The notes under the pieces: model-generated
The model's input: the letters and a program-made list of their open reading frames with translations, nothing else
Told to the model about the DNA's origin: nothing
The model's database searches: none
Part shown: positions 1-11,626 of the stretch, in pieces
How the letters are laid out: each line of letters starts with the position of its first letter
Numbering within the stretch: the stretch's first letter is position 1
Assembly (NCBI RefSeq): GCF_013415105.1
Contig: NZ_JACCDF010000010.1
Location: 1-64,000 of the forward strand
DNA: 64,000 nucleotides
Direction of reading: 5' to 3'
From: Vreelandella salicampi
GTDB lineage: Bacteria; Pseudomonadota; Gammaproteobacteria; Pseudomonadales; Halomonadaceae
Position numbers and translations under genes: made by a program

Positions 1-332
1 GCGGCCGCGGCATGGGCAATGAAGAGAACTTCAAGCTACTTAATGGCATTGCCGACAAACTCGGTGCCGCCATCGGCGCCTCGCGCGCTGCGGTGGACGC
101 TGGCTTTGCGCCCAACGACATGCAGGTCGGCCAGACTGGAAAGATTGTTGCTCCCGACCTCTACATCGCAGTGGGCATCAGTGGCGCCATCCAACATCTG
201 GCGGGGATGAAAGACGCCAAGGTGATTGTAGCGATCAACAAAGACGAAGAAGCCCCGATCTTCCAGATCGCCGATTATGGCCTGGTGGCGGACCTGTTCG
301 AGGCGCTGCCTGAGCTTGAGAAAAAGCTGTAA
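1..332 (+). CDS. etfA: Electron transfer flavoprotein alpha subunit, C-terminal part (5' end outside window)
   Basis: The frame is open from the first base, so the gene enters from the left. The visible 110 or so residues are the FAD-binding C-terminal domain of EtfA. Recognisable family stretches are [10 protein letters not shown] at the start, then [28 protein letters not shown] and [16 protein letters not shown]. EtfA pairs with EtfB to pass electrons from acyl-CoA dehydrogenases to ETF-ubiquinone oxidoreductase. Two such dehydrogenases (isovaleryl- and isobutyryl-CoA type) are encoded later in this window. etfB is probably just upstream, but that is not visible. A strong terminator follows the stop codon. 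Confidence 0.95.
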   Translation, partial: GRGMGNEENFKLLNGIADKLGAAIGASRAAVDAGFAPNDMQVGQTGKIVAPDLYIAVGISGAIQHLAGMKDAKVIVAINKDEEAPIFQIADYGLVADLFEALPELEKKL

Positions 333-356
333 CTGATTGAATCGATGAAACTCTTT

Positions 357-389
357 AAAGCCGGCTTGAGAAATAAGCCGGCTTTTTTA
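357..389 (+). terminator. Rho-independent terminator of etfA
   Basis: Two copies of the self-complementary AAGCCGGCTT segment are separated by a short A-rich loop and followed by a run of six to seven T. It lies 25 bases after the etfA stop codon. Confidence 0.85.
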
Positions 390-576
390 TATCCGGCAAA
401 TTAGGTAAAGTGTCAATAGTTGACTAAAATGCTTGGGCAAAAGCTGAGAAATCATCGGGTGCTGGTTGAAATCCCGCTACGGTGACCACACCTAGTTAGT
501 AGCGATAGAGATCGTAGCTGAGATAATAGCTAAGATCGTTTAAACGTAACATTAGCCACTCAAGGAGATGATTAAT

Positions 577-1188
577 ATGGCACATACACTTCCAGAGCTT
601 CCATATGCATACGATGCACTTGAGCCGCACATCGATGCGATGACAATGGAAATTCACCATTCGCGTCACCACAACACTTACGTCAACAACCTAAACGCTG
701 CGCTGGAAGGCACAGGCCTTGAAGACGTTCCAGTTGAAGAGTTGATTGCGAACCTGGACCGCGTTCCGGAAGAGAAGCGTCAGGCTGTGATCAATAACGG
801 TGGCGGCCATGCTAACCACTCCATGTTTTGGCAGATGATGTCACCCAATGGTGGTGGTCAGCCGCACGGCGATGTGGCTAAAGCGATTGATGCTGAGCTT
901 GGCGGGTTTGATTCGTTCAAGGACGCATTTAAGAAAGCGGCGTTGGGTCGTTTCGGCAGTGGTTGGGCATGGCTCTCCGTCACGCCTGAGAAAAAGCTGG
1001 TGGTCGAAAACACTCTCAACCAAAACAGCCCACTGATGGAAGGTAATACACCGGTGCTGGGACTGGACGTTTGGGAGCACGCCTACTATCTGAAGTTCCA
1101 AAATAAGCGCCCGGACTACATTGAAGCTTTCTTCAATGTGATCAACTGGGATGACGTTGAGAGCCGCTATCAAGCAGCGAAAGCGTAA
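577..1188 (+). CDS. sodA: Superoxide dismutase, manganese type
   Basis: A 203-residue Fe/Mn-family superoxide dismutase, converting superoxide to oxygen and hydrogen peroxide in the cytoplasm. Metal ligands are visible at H27, H81, D164 and H168 (the last two in DVWEHAYYL). The GGHANHS segment and the [10 protein letters not shown] ending resemble E. coli SodA (Mn) more than SodB (Fe). Metal choice cannot be proved from sequence. The start at 577 is preferred over an in-frame ATG at 568 because AAGGAG at 562-567 sits 9 bases before it. The gene stands alone, flanked by terminators on both sides. Confidence 0.93.
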   Translation: MAHTLPELPYAYDALEPHIDAMTMEIHHSRHHNTYVNNLNAALEGTGLEDVPVEELIANLDRVPEEKRQAVINNGGGHANHSMFWQMMSPNGGGQPHGDVAKAIDAELGGFDSFKDAFKKAALGRFGSGWAWLSVTPEKKLVVENTLNQNSPLMEGNTPVLGLDVWEHAYYLKFQNKRPDYIEAFFNVINWDDVESRYQAAKA

Positions 1189-1242
1189 CCTTTGTGTGAT
1201 TTCCTCGCGATAATCTTTGCCTAAAAGCAAGGGTTTAGCCAA

Positions 1243-1273
1243 AAGCCGCCTGCTAACGCAGGCGGCTTTTTTT
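1243..1273 (+). terminator. Rho-independent terminator of sodA
   Basis: A perfect 9-bp stem (GCCGCCTGC with GCAGGCGGC) around a TAAC loop is followed by seven T. It closes the sodA transcription unit. Confidence 0.9.
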
Positions 1274-1393
1274 ATGGGTGAATGGTCGTCTAAGCCATTT
1301 GGTTATCCATCTTTCCCTGTGCTCGAACGCCTGTTTGCAGGTCATAGCGGATATTAAGGGTTGCTTGCGCTGATGATGAGAAAAACTCATCTC

Positions 1394-1442
1394 AATACCA
1401 TATGGTGTGCTATTGAAAATAGTGGGCACTATATATATGGTG
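1394..1442 (+). promoter_or_regulatory. Two NrdR-like boxes over the nrdHIEF promoter
   Basis: Two near-palindromes resemble the NrdR box consensus (acaCwAtATaTwGtgt): one centred on CCATATGG at 1398-1405 and one at 1427-1442 (CACTATATATATGGTG, one mismatch between the arms). Their centres are about 33 bp apart, roughly three helical turns, as is usual for paired NrdR boxes. A plausible promoter overlaps them: TTGAAA at 1413-1418 and TATGGT at 1436-1441. The rest of the 338-base gap between sodA and nrdH holds the sodA terminator and a small palindrome (GATGAG, five A, CTCATC) at 1375-1391. NrdR would repress nrdHIEF when (d)ATP is high. The site is inferred from pattern; nrdR itself is not in the window. 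Confidence 0.72.
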
Positions 1443-1526
1443 TGTTGCGTTGTGAGTCGCAAGTTAATACTACATATTGTGCCTACCCGTCGCCGGGAGT
1501 CGGCGTTTTCATGTTTAGGGGGAGTT

Positions 1527-1745
1527 ATGTCTATTACCGTCTATAGCGCGTCAGCGTGTGTTCAGTGTTCTGCCACCTACCGGGCGCTGGATAAGCAGGG
1601 AATTATTTATACCGTTATCGATATAGATGAAAAGCCGTCAGCAAGAGAAGAGTTAAAGCAGCTAGGTTACCGCCAACTCCCCGTCGTCGTGGCCGGTGAC
1701 GACCACTGGTCAGGCTTCCAACCGGACCGCATCAAAGCCTTATGA
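1527..1745 (+). CDS. nrdH: Glutaredoxin-like protein NrdH
   Basis: A 72-residue thioredoxin-fold protein with the redox-active CVQC motif at residues 11-14 and the NrdH signature WSGFQPDRI near the end. NrdH reduces the class Ib ribonucleotide reductase NrdEF, itself usually recharged by thioredoxin reductase. The start at 1527 follows a GGGGGAG ribosome-binding site. It removes about 40 non-homologous residues that an upstream in-frame start would add. The stop overlaps the nrdI start (ATGA), as expected for the nrdHIEF operon. Confidence 0.93.
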   Translation: MSITVYSASACVQCSATYRALDKQGIIYTVIDIDEKPSAREELKQLGYRQLPVVVAGDDHWSGFQPDRIKAL

Positions 1746-2123
1746 CCCAGATCGTCTACTTCTCCACGAAGTCCGGAAATACCCGGCGCTTGGTCGAGAA
1801 GCTCCAACGGGATGCTAAACGCATCCCGTTCGAGTCTGGGGAACCCCTACCGGTAACCACCGAGCCCTATGTGCTGATTTTTCCCACCTACGGCGGTGGT
1901 GAGGTCAAGGGTGCGGTACCCAAGCCGGTGATCCATTTCCTCAACGACGAACGTAACCGCCGCCACCTCCGCGGCGTGGTCGGGGCCGGTAATACCAATT
2001 TTGGTACCGCCTACTGCCTGGGCGCCCACATCGTGGCCCGCAAATGCCAGGTTCCGCTTCTCCATTGCTTCGAGCTACTTGGCACGCCAGAAGACGTTGC
2101 CATCCTTCACCAGGAGCTAGATC

Positions 2124-2131
<8 letters not shown>
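1742..2131 (+). CDS. nrdI: Flavodoxin-like protein NrdI
   Basis: A 129-residue NrdI: an FMN-binding flavodoxin-like protein that supplies oxidant to assemble the dimanganese-tyrosyl radical cofactor of NrdF. The N-terminal phosphate-binding loop is visible as [11 protein letters not shown], the family stretch [18 protein letters not shown] follows, and [12 protein letters not shown] lies near the end. It overlaps nrdH by the ATGA arrangement and overlaps the nrdE start by 8 bases, so the three genes are translationally coupled. Confidence 0.94.
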
Positions 2132-5203
<3,072 letters not shown>

Positions 5204-5247
5204 CGCTGCCCATGGTGCCAATGATAAAGTAGCGCTAATGGTAAATA

Positions 5248-5301
5248 TTGTCATTTATACAGAGAATGGTATTCTGTAGCGATAAACGAAAATCGTTATC
5301 G
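5248..5301 (+). promoter_or_regulatory. Promoter with Fur-like palindrome before the TonB operon
   Basis: TTGTCA at 5248-5253 and TATTCT at 5270-5275 form a sigma-70 promoter with a 16-base spacer. Just downstream at 5280-5301 is a palindrome with CGATAA and TTATCG arms, resembling the iron-repressor Fur site (GATAATGATAATCATTATC). A Fur site here would fit control of a TonB system by iron. The match is partial, and Fur binding is inferred. Confidence 0.5.
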
Positions 5302-5321
5302 AATCTAAGGCGTTATTATAT

Positions 5322-5349
5322 GGCCGGTAGCTAATGTTAGCTACCGGCC
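5322..5349. repeat. Perfect 11-bp inverted repeat, possible terminator
   Basis: GGCCGGTAGCT and AGCTACCGGCC pair perfectly around a six-base loop. The hairpin lies between nrdF and the TonB operon but also between the proposed promoter and its first gene. No clean T run follows, only T-rich sequence. It could terminate nrdHIEF, or act in the leader of the TonB operon as an attenuator or stabilising hairpin. Confidence 0.55.
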
Positions 5350-5395
5350 CGCCTTTGATAATTTCTTTACTTTGACATCGGGGCGGAGAGTGGAC

Positions 5396-6196
5396 GTGAT
5401 CAGTAGGCTTTGCGTAGCGCTATCGAGCACAGCTATTACGTGTAGCGTACTCAGCGCACCCTTAATGGCGAACGAGGATATTGTCCTCGAAGGTGTGAAA
5501 GCACAGCAAGTTCAAGCAGCGTTACAAACCCAGATTGATGCAGCCGACGAACAGACTCGCGCTACGTTGGAAGAGCTGCGCCAGCTTGAACGCGAAACGC
5601 GTCTGTTGACGCGGGAAAATAGTGCGCTAAGCACGCGTTTGAATACGCAAGCAAGCCGCCAGCAGCGTATGTCGAATGCGCTCGATACGCTGGAAGAAAC
5701 ACGTGCGGCGATACCACAAATAGAAGCCGACATGACGCGTCAGCTAACGCAGTGGATTGATCGCGATTTACCGTTTTTGCAAAACGAGCGGAGGGCGCGT
5801 GTCGCTTCAACCGAAAGTGAGGGGCTTGAAAGTGTTGAGCGCATCAGTGAGTTATTGGGCGTGTGGCGTCAAGAACTCGCATATGGGCGCGAGGTGGATA
5901 CTTGGCGTGGACGTCTGGCTGCCGAGAGTGGCGAGCGTGAAGTTGATTTTCTGCGTATTGGGCGCATTGGCTTCTATTACTTGAGTCCCGATGGGCGAGA
6001 GGGCGGTGTTTGGCTGGCCGAGGAGTCGCGCTGGCAGTCATTGGACGAGTCGGCACGGCGTGAAGTTCGCAATGGCCTACGCATGGCCAATGATCAGCGT
6101 GCCCCGGCGTTATTGGCATTGCCGCTTTCCGTCACCGTTTCCGGTCAATCCGCTAGCGCCTCAGCGGCTGAAAGCGAATCGGGAGGCGAGCAGTGA
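5396..6196 (+). CDS. DUF3450-type periplasmic coiled-coil protein of a TonB operon
   Basis: A 266-residue protein with an N-terminal signal peptide (about residues 1-26, ending near LSAPLMA). A long charged coiled coil follows (about 30-110; repeated QTQIDAADEQTRATLEEL-like heptads), then a compact C-terminal part including FYYLSPDGREGGVW. This matches DUF3450 proteins, which head TtpC-ExbB-ExbD-TonB operons in Vibrio and relatives. The start GTG at 5396 has GGAG about 8 bases upstream; a TTG at 5372 is less likely. The next gene overlaps its stop codon. Its biochemical role is not known; an accessory role in TonB-dependent transport is inferred from context. Confidence 0.8.
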   Translation: MISRLCVALSSTAITCSVLSAPLMANEDIVLEGVKAQQVQAALQTQIDAADEQTRATLEELRQLERETRLLTRENSALSTRLNTQASRQQRMSNALDTLEETRAAIPQIEADMTRQLTQWIDRDLPFLQNERRARVASTESEGLESVERISELLGVWRQELAYGREVDTWRGRLAAESGEREVDFLRIGRIGFYYLSPDGREGGVWLAEESRWQSLDESARREVRNGLRMANDQRAPALLALPLSVTVSGQSASASAAESESGGEQ

Positions 6197-7614
6197 ACGT
6201 GAATAAAACATCTCGTGTAACGAAAATGCTGCTGGTGCTGGTGTTGGGACTCTCGATTAACGCTACCCTTCATGCTCAGCCGGAGAATCGGACATCGCCT
6301 CAGGATCAAGTAGACAGTGATGAAGTGATATCACTTCGACAGGCGCGCGAAGCAGCGCAGCTGCGCGATCAGCAGAGGCTCATGCGTCTGTTGGAGAGCG
6401 AGGAGGTGCTAGCGCGCGAACTTGAGCAGGCACGCGAAGCGCATAAGGTGGCCGAGCAGAAGCAGCAGGCGCTGCGCGTTCAAGAGAGCGCGCAGGCCAT
6501 GGTTGAGGCGCGCTTGTACGCCCGCCAGGGCGAGCAAGATGACGCTATAGCGGCTCTCTTAAATGAACTTAAACGCCATGCCAGTGAAGTTCGCAATGCA
6601 CTGGGAGAAGACAGCTGGCTCGCATTGGGTGATATCCCCTTACCCCCCCGGTTGGAAGAGGCCGATGTATTGGAGCGCCAGCACGTTGAAACCGTGGTGG
6701 ATAGCCTTGCTGCCCTTGCAGCAGCCAGTGGGCAAGCGCAGAAGATGTCGCTGCCGGTGGCGGATGCCAGTGGTGAGGTGATCGAGCGGGATATCATCCG
6801 GCTCGGGGATTTTGCCGCGTTTACCCCTCAAGCGCTACTTCAGCCCGGTAACGATCCGGATCATTTGGCGCTGCAGGCTGATACCCCCGCGGAAGTAAAA
6901 AAGTGGCTAGCGCCTTTCTCGGCGGGAGATAACCGCATGATGGCGGTTGATCCGACCCAGGGGAGTGTTTTCGCAGCGCTACAGCAGCGTCCCTCGCTGA
7001 TAGAGCGTTTTCACCAAGGGGGCTATGTCGGTTATATCGTGGTGGCGTTGGGCGGTCTTGGTTTGCTGGTAGCGCTTGTGCAATATCTCTACCTGCTAGG
7101 GGTTAGCATGAAAGTACGCCGCCAACGCCGTCAGCCTGACACCTTAACGGCAGATAACCCCCTCGGCCGCGTGTTGCTACGCTTTGCGGGGCTGGATAAA
7201 CACTTGGCACCTGAGGCGCTGGAAGCGCGTCTAGATGAGGCCGTGTTGGCAGAGCTCCCGCGTATTGAGCGTGGGCAGCCGCTGGTGAAGCTGCTGGCTG
7301 CGATTGCGCCGCTATTGGGTCTTCTAGGTACCGTCACCGGCATGATTGTAACCTTTCAGTCGATCACTGTATTTGGCACTGGTGATCCGCAGCTGATGGC
7401 GGGCGGAATTAGCCAAGCGCTGGTGACCACGGTGTTGGGTTTGGTAACGGCGGTGCCGCTGCTGTTTGCACAAACGGCGCTATCAAGTCGTAGCCGAACG
7501 CTTACCCAGGTGATCGAAGGGCAGGCCAGTGCCGCCTTGGCGGATCATCTTGATTCAAACGAAACCCTGTTAAATGCGGAGGCTGACCATGCTCGCCCTG
7601 CCACCTTGGTTTGA
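6193..7614 (+). CDS. ttpC: TtpC-like MotA/TolQ/ExbB proton channel family protein
   Basis: A 473-residue protein: signal peptide (to about residue 29), a periplasmic coiled-coil half rich in E, Q and A, a membrane segment around residues 275-300 (GYIVVALGGLGLLVALVQYLYLL), then a C-terminal ExbB-like domain with LLAAIAPLLGLLGTVTGMIVTF and GGISQALVTTVLGLVTAVPLL. TtpC is the fourth, extra component of Vibrio TonB2 systems and is required for siderophore uptake there. The start is GTG 6193, overlapping the previous stop, with GGGAGG six bases upstream; GTG 6199 is an alternative. It overlaps exbB by 26 bases. Confidence 0.85.
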   Translation: MNVNKTSRVTKMLLVLVLGLSINATLHAQPENRTSPQDQVDSDEVISLRQAREAAQLRDQQRLMRLLESEEVLARELEQAREAHKVAEQKQQALRVQESAQAMVEARLYARQGEQDDAIAALLNELKRHASEVRNALGEDSWLALGDIPLPPRLEEADVLERQHVETVVDSLAALAAASGQAQKMSLPVADASGEVIERDIIRLGDFAAFTPQALLQPGNDPDHLALQADTPAEVKKWLAPFSAGDNRMMAVDPTQGSVFAALQQRPSLIERFHQGGYVGYIVVALGGLGLLVALVQYLYLLGVSMKVRRQRRQPDTLTADNPLGRVLLRFAGLDKHLAPEALEARLDEAVLAELPRIERGQPLVKLLAAIAPLLGLLGTVTGMIVTFQSITVFGTGDPQLMAGGISQALVTTVLGLVTAVPLLFAQTALSSRSRTLTQVIEGQASAALADHLDSNETLLNAEADHARPATLV

Positions 7615-8146
7615 GACCCTTCAACCTGCGCCGGTTGAGAGGTTGATAGACGCTGGCGGCCCAGTCCTGGTGCTGCTTGGGGTGGTGGCGGTGGTGGTGT
7701 TTGCGCTGGCTATTGAGCGCTGGTGGTTCTACCGCATCACCTGGCGGATAGCGCGTCGGCGGCTGGTGCGCCGCTGGGCCGCGCGCCGGGATCATCGCAG
7801 CTGGAGTGCTCATACGCTGCGCGATGTCTGGGCGCAAGAGCTCGTTGCCCGTCTGCGCCGCCCATTGCCATGGCTCAAATTGCTAGTCGCACTGTGTCCG
7901 CTGTTGGGGCTTTTGGGCACCGTAACCGGCATGATCACCGTGTTTGATAGCCTAACGCTTAGCGATACCCATCAGGCGCGTGCGATGGCCGATGGTGTAG
8001 CCCGTGCCACGCTACCAACGCTGACTGGCATGGCGATTGCTGTCGTCGGGTTGCTATTTATCAGTCGTCTTGAGCATGTGATTCGGCGCGAAGATCAGCG
8101 CCTGCACGACCGTTTGGCAAAAGCGCTGGAGGATGATCATGCGTAG
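7589..8146 (+). CDS. exbB: Biopolymer transport protein ExbB (TonB2-type)
   Basis: A 185-residue inner-membrane proton-channel protein. An N-terminal helix (about residues 22-45) is followed by a cytoplasmic part and two further helices containing LLVALCPLLGLLGTVTGMI and ATLPTLTGMAIAVVGLLFI. With ExbD it converts proton motive force into movement of TonB. The start at 7589 has GGAGG six bases upstream; ATG 7574 would lack a site. It overlaps ttpC and exbD, so the operon is tightly coupled. Confidence 0.88.
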   Translation: MLALPPWFETLQPAPVERLIDAGGPVLVLLGVVAVVVFALAIERWWFYRITWRIARRRLVRRWAARRDHRSWSAHTLRDVWAQELVARLRRPLPWLKLLVALCPLLGLLGTVTGMITVFDSLTLSDTHQARAMADGVARATLPTLTGMAIAVVGLLFISRLEHVIRREDQRLHDRLAKALEDDHA

Positions 8147-8546
8147 ACGCCGTTCCATGGAGTCCACCGCCGAAAGCACCGAGGTTAACCTCACGCCGAT
8201 GCTGGATGTGGTGTTCATCATGCTGATTTTCTTTATCGTCACGACCAGCTTTATTAAAGAAAGCGGCGTGGAAATTGAACGCCCAGAGTCCAGTGCCGCA
8301 AGCCCTCGGCCCGATGCACAAGTGCTAGTGGCGGTCACGCCGGAGGGAGCGGTCTGGGTCGATGGTCGACCGGTTGACCTGCATCGCGTTGGACAGACGG
8401 TGGCCGAGATCGTGACCGGTGAGGGATCGGTTGTTATTCAAGCCGATCGCGATGCGACTACCGGCGTGTTGATCGAAGTCATGGACCGACTACAGAGCGC
8501 TGGCGTCGATCAGGTGGCGGTGGCGGCTAGCCGAGGCGAGCGATGA
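8139..8546 (+). CDS. exbD: Biopolymer transport protein ExbD
   Basis: A 135-residue ExbD: short basic cytoplasmic start, the conserved VNLTPMLDVVFIMLIFFIV helix whose Asp is the proton-carrying residue, and a periplasmic domain that should bind TonB and peptidoglycan. It starts at ATG 8139, six bases after GGAGG, and overlaps the end of exbB by 8 bases. Its stop overlaps the tonB start (ATGA). Confidence 0.92.
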   Translation: MRRRRSMESTAESTEVNLTPMLDVVFIMLIFFIVTTSFIKESGVEIERPESSAASPRPDAQVLVAVTPEGAVWVDGRPVDLHRVGQTVAEIVTGEGSVVIQADRDATTGVLIEVMDRLQSAGVDQVAVAASRGER

Positions 8547-9292
8547 TCCGTAGTGGACTGTCGCTGCTGTCGGGAATGTTTCTGGCGCTGGGGCTTTTGT
8601 GGCTGCTAGCACTGCTGGTTGCGCCCCCGGAGGCCAAGCCCGAGTTGATGCAAGAAATGACCATGACGCTGGTAGAGCCACCCGCGCCCGCCGCGCAGGC
8701 GCCAGCCACACAGCCTGAGGCGCCAGTGGCTGAAACGCCACCCCCTCCGGCGCCGTCTCTTTCTCCCATCGCCGAGAGTCAGATCGCCATGCCGGCGCTT
8801 GAGGTTCCCGATACCCCCGAGCCCCCTGTTGAACTTAATAGTCGCCTTCCGGAGCTGGATGTGGCACCCGAGCCAACACCTGAACCCGAGCCAACACCCA
8901 AGCCCGCTCCAGAGGAGGCGCCCCGTGAGCAAGTGAGTGAGGAGAGCGCTTCGGCATCGCAAGATGTCGGCCAGGGGGAAGCGTCTAGTCAAGAAGTCGC
9001 GGCCGAGACCACATCAAATGAGCCGGTGAGCGTAGGCCAAGTCTCACCCGCCAACCGGGTTAATCCGATATATCCCTCTCGGGCGCAGCGGCGTGGTCTT
9101 GAAGGATTTGTCGAGGTGCGCTTTATTATTCGCCGCGATGGTGGCGTTAAAGCATCCTCTATCGAAGTCACTCGAGCGCAGCCGCGGCGCGTATTTGACC
9201 GCGCCGCCCGCGAGGCAATTGCGCAATGGCAATTTGAGCCTAACGGGCAGCGCAGGCGTGCCACCCAGCGCATCGAGTTTAAGCTGAGGTAA
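8543..9292 (+). CDS. tonB: Energy transducer TonB
   Basis: A 249-residue TonB: one N-terminal membrane helix (about 7-28), a long Pro/Glu/Ala-rich spacer with the PEPTPEPEPTPKP repeat, and a C-terminal domain (about 165-249). The C-terminal domain contains NPIYPSRAQRRGLEGFVEVRF and AREAIAQWQFEPN, typical of the fold that contacts the TonB box of outer-membrane receptors. No receptor gene is next to it, so it may serve several receptors. Confidence 0.92.
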   Translation: MIRSGLSLLSGMFLALGLLWLLALLVAPPEAKPELMQEMTMTLVEPPAPAAQAPATQPEAPVAETPPPPAPSLSPIAESQIAMPALEVPDTPEPPVELNSRLPELDVAPEPTPEPEPTPKPAPEEAPREQVSEESASASQDVGQGEASSQEVAAETTSNEPVSVGQVSPANRVNPIYPSRAQRRGLEGFVEVRFIIRRDGGVKASSIEVTRAQPRRVFDRAAREAIAQWQFEPNGQRRRATQRIEFKLR

Positions 9293-9297
9293 TACGC

Positions 9298-10395
9298 ATG
9301 ATGAACCGAGCGCGCGCCTGTTTGATAGGTATTTTATTGTTATACAGTGTCCCTGTTTGGGCGAGCCCGGCGTTGCCGCGAGATGTGATAACCGATCTCA
9401 ATGCGGTGGAGGAGCGTTTGGAGGCGCAGCAGTACGACGCGGTGATTGAACGTGCGCTAGCGCAAGCACAGTTTTTTGCAGGCGGCAACACGACGGATCG
9501 CTTCGCCAGTGCGCTGTATCGTCAATTGGCGGCGAGCGCGCTATCAAGCGTCGAGCGTTATGCAGCAGCAGCAGACCAGTTAGCGGCAGCGCGTCCAAAT
9601 ATCAATGACGCAGAAACGACAAAGCGCTGGCTTATGCAAGAGGCTAAGCTACGCCGCGCGGCGGGCCAGCGACAAAGAGCGGTTGATTTGCTCTCCCGTT
9701 GGGTGAATGCGGACGATGGAAAAAGTGAACCCGATACAAAAGCAGAGCGGTGGCGGCTCGTGCGTTGGCTTGCCCAGGATAAACAGTGGCAAGCCGCCGC
9801 CGAGCGACTAGAAGGGATAAGTGAGCCGGTTAGTAGCGACGAACAACGCGAGCTGGCGCTGGTGGTCTATGTTAACGCCGATCAGCCGGAGCGCGCGCTT
9901 GACGGGCTCTTAACCACCCTTGGCGAATCACCGGCTCCGGCTCAATGGCGTCGGGCTTCTCGCCTCGCCCAGCGCGCAGGCGAGCTAAAGGTAGCTGCGG
10001 CGCTATGGGATACCGCTTGGCAGCTGGAAATTTTCACCACCGCAGACGATTTCTGGCAGCTTGTCTCGCTGCACCGGCTGGCCGGCACGCCCGCTCGCGC
10101 GGCCGAGTATCTGGAGGCAGCTCTGGCGTCCGGGCGCGTCGTTTATAGCGAAATGGCGCTGCGCATAGTGGCCCAGAGCTGGCTGCAGGCGCGCGATATC
10201 AAGCAGGCACTCGCCAGCCAGCACGCCTTAGCGCAGCTAACACGTGCCGCCGACGAGTGGCGTTTGCTAGGGCAGCATGCCTACGCCTGGGGCCGCAATG
10301 ATATAGCGGCGACGGCTTTTGAACGTGCCGTGGCGTTAGGCGATGAAAAGGCGCAGCAGTGGCTCGCTAGCCTGCGTTTGCCGCCGTCAGAGTGA
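9298..10395 (+). CDS. TPR-repeat protein ending the TonB operon
   Basis: A 365-residue secreted or periplasmic protein with a signal peptide (to about residue 25, ending PVWAS). It is followed by helical repeats rich in A, Q and R, such as [22 protein letters not shown] and [21 protein letters not shown], in the style of tetratricopeptide repeats. TPR proteins are the usual last gene of TtpC-type TonB2 operons. It starts 5 bases after tonB (ATG 9298 or 9301), and its 3' end overlaps the convergent xthA by 29 bases. The role is inferred from position only. Confidence 0.75.
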   Translation: MMNRARACLIGILLLYSVPVWASPALPRDVITDLNAVEERLEAQQYDAVIERALAQAQFFAGGNTTDRFASALYRQLAASALSSVERYAAAADQLAAARPNINDAETTKRWLMQEAKLRRAAGQRQRAVDLLSRWVNADDGKSEPDTKAERWRLVRWLAQDKQWQAAAERLEGISEPVSSDEQRELALVVYVNADQPERALDGLLTTLGESPAPAQWRRASRLAQRAGELKVAAALWDTAWQLEIFTTADDFWQLVSLHRLAGTPARAAEYLEAALASGRVVYSEMALRIVAQSWLQARDIKQALASQHALAQLTRAADEWRLLGQHAYAWGRNDIAATAFERAVALGDEKAQQWLASLRLPPSE

Positions 10396-11206
10396 GGTCA
10401 AAGGTTGACCATGTTGGTGCGTGATCGGAGGGTTTTTCCATCGCGCGCAATTCATAGTCGATATCGGCTTCACGCGTTAGGCGCGCTAACGGCTCGGTGA
10501 CCAAAATATAATCGATGCGAAGCCCGCGCTTGGGGTCACGGTCAAAGCCTTTTGAGCGGTAATCAAACCAGCTGAAACGGTCATCGCGCGTGGGATGACA
10601 AACGCGATAGCTGTCCTTCAGCCCCCAACCTTTAATGCCCGTTAACCACTCGCGCTCAACGGGTTGAAAGCTGGTTTTGCCTTCACGCAACCAGCGCTTG
10701 CGGTTCGCCTCGCCGATGCCGATATCCTGGTCTTCCGGCGAGATATTGAAATCACCCATCACGGCGACGAGTTCGTCGGGGCGATGATAGTCGTGCAGAA
10801 GCTGAGAAAGTTGGGTGTAAAAGCGCTCCTTGTGCGGGAACTTAGTAGGATGCGTGACGTTTTCTCCCTGGGGGAAGTAGCCGTTCCACACCGTGACTGC
10901 TTCACCGTCTTCGCTGCGCAAGCGCGCACCGATCATGCGGCGTTGGGCGTTTTCCTCATCGTCGGGAAATCCGTAGAACACGGTTTCCGGTGCCTGGCGG
11001 CAGAGGAGGGCGACACCGTAGTGGCCTTTCTGGCCATAATAAAAAACGTGGTACCCCATCGCTTCCACGGCTTCTAGCGGAAACTCGCTGTCTTGTACCT
11101 TGGTTTCCTGCAAACCAATGACATCCGGCTGGTGGTGATCGATCAGCGCTTGTAGCTGATGTAGGCGCGCGCGAATGCCATTGATATTGAACGAGACCAA
11201 CCGCAT
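10367..11206 (-). CDS. xthA: Exodeoxyribonuclease III
   Basis: A 279-residue AP endonuclease and 3'-5' exonuclease of base excision repair. Family motifs are all present: [17 protein letters not shown] (metal-binding Glu), [28 protein letters not shown] and SDHAPTW. The length is close to E. coli XthA (268). The start codon overlaps the stop of the upstream small gene by one base (TAATG), so the two are probably cotranscribed and coupled. Confidence 0.95.
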   Translation of the reverse strand: MRLVSFNINGIRARLHQLQALIDHHQPDVIGLQETKVQDSEFPLEAVEAMGYHVFYYGQKGHYGVALLCRQAPETVFYGFPDDEENAQRRMIGARLRSEDGEAVTVWNGYFPQGENVTHPTKFPHKERFYTQLSQLLHDYHRPDELVAVMGDFNISPEDQDIGIGEANRKRWLREGKTSFQPVEREWLTGIKGWGLKDSYRVCHPTRDDRFSWFDYRSKGFDRDPKRGLRIDYILVTEPLARLTREADIDYELRAMEKPSDHAPTWSTFDLTLTAANAG

Positions 11207-11445
11207 TATGAATCCTCTTTCTTAGCCTGCTTATCAGGGTGGATGGAAATCGGTTGACCGCTTTCTTGGCGTGCCATCTTGCGTGTAGCCTGAAGCTTGC
11301 GTTGCTGTTGTTTTTTCGCCACAAAGCGACGCGATGGTGCCACCTGTTCAGGGTTGTCATGGCGCCACTTTTTGTAATCTTTACGACGGCCGGTACGGAT
11401 GGTGACTTTGTCCGCCAATGAGCGGCTCTTTTTTCTACGTGTCAT
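11206..11445 (-). CDS. Small very basic protein of unknown function, coupled to xthA
   Basis: A 79-residue protein dominated by Lys, Arg and Gln (begins [20 protein letters not shown], later [20 protein letters not shown]), with no membrane segment. The composition suggests binding to RNA, DNA or ribosomes. Its stop codon overlaps the xthA ATG by one base, so it is very likely translated. I do not recognise the family with confidence. The start looks remotely like basic ribosome-associated proteins such as YihI, but that is weak. Confidence 0.65.
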   Translation of the reverse strand: MTRRKKSRSLADKVTIRTGRRKDYKKWRHDNPEQVAPSRRFVAKKQQQRKLQATRKMARQESGQPISIHPDKQAKKEDS

Positions 11446-11505
11446 ATCGCGATCTCAATACAGTGCGTTTATTGCGTTAAAGCGTATTCTATCAGTCTCG
11501 TCTGT

Positions 11506-11533
11506 TTGACACATGAGAATTGACACATGAGAA
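11506..11533. repeat. Perfect tandem 14-bp repeat upstream of rhlB
   Basis: TTGACACATGAGAA occurs twice, end to end, in the divergent region between the small basic gene and rhlB. Each copy contains TTGACA, a perfect -35 hexamer. A TACAAT -10-like element follows at 11571-11576, too far from either copy to pair with them. It may be a chance slippage duplication or a regulatory repeat. Confidence 0.8.
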
Positions 11534-11626
11534 GAAAGCAAGGAAGGGCGCCCTAAGCGCGAAGCCCTGGTACAATACGGCCTTTGTCATGATAAACATT
11601 CACCGTAACGGACGAATACATAGCCT

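Noticed and set aside
420..560. Possible riboswitch or Fur site upstream of sodA
   Set aside because: The region has short repeats (TAGCT/AGCTA) but no match I can align to a known riboswitch or an acceptable Fur palindrome.
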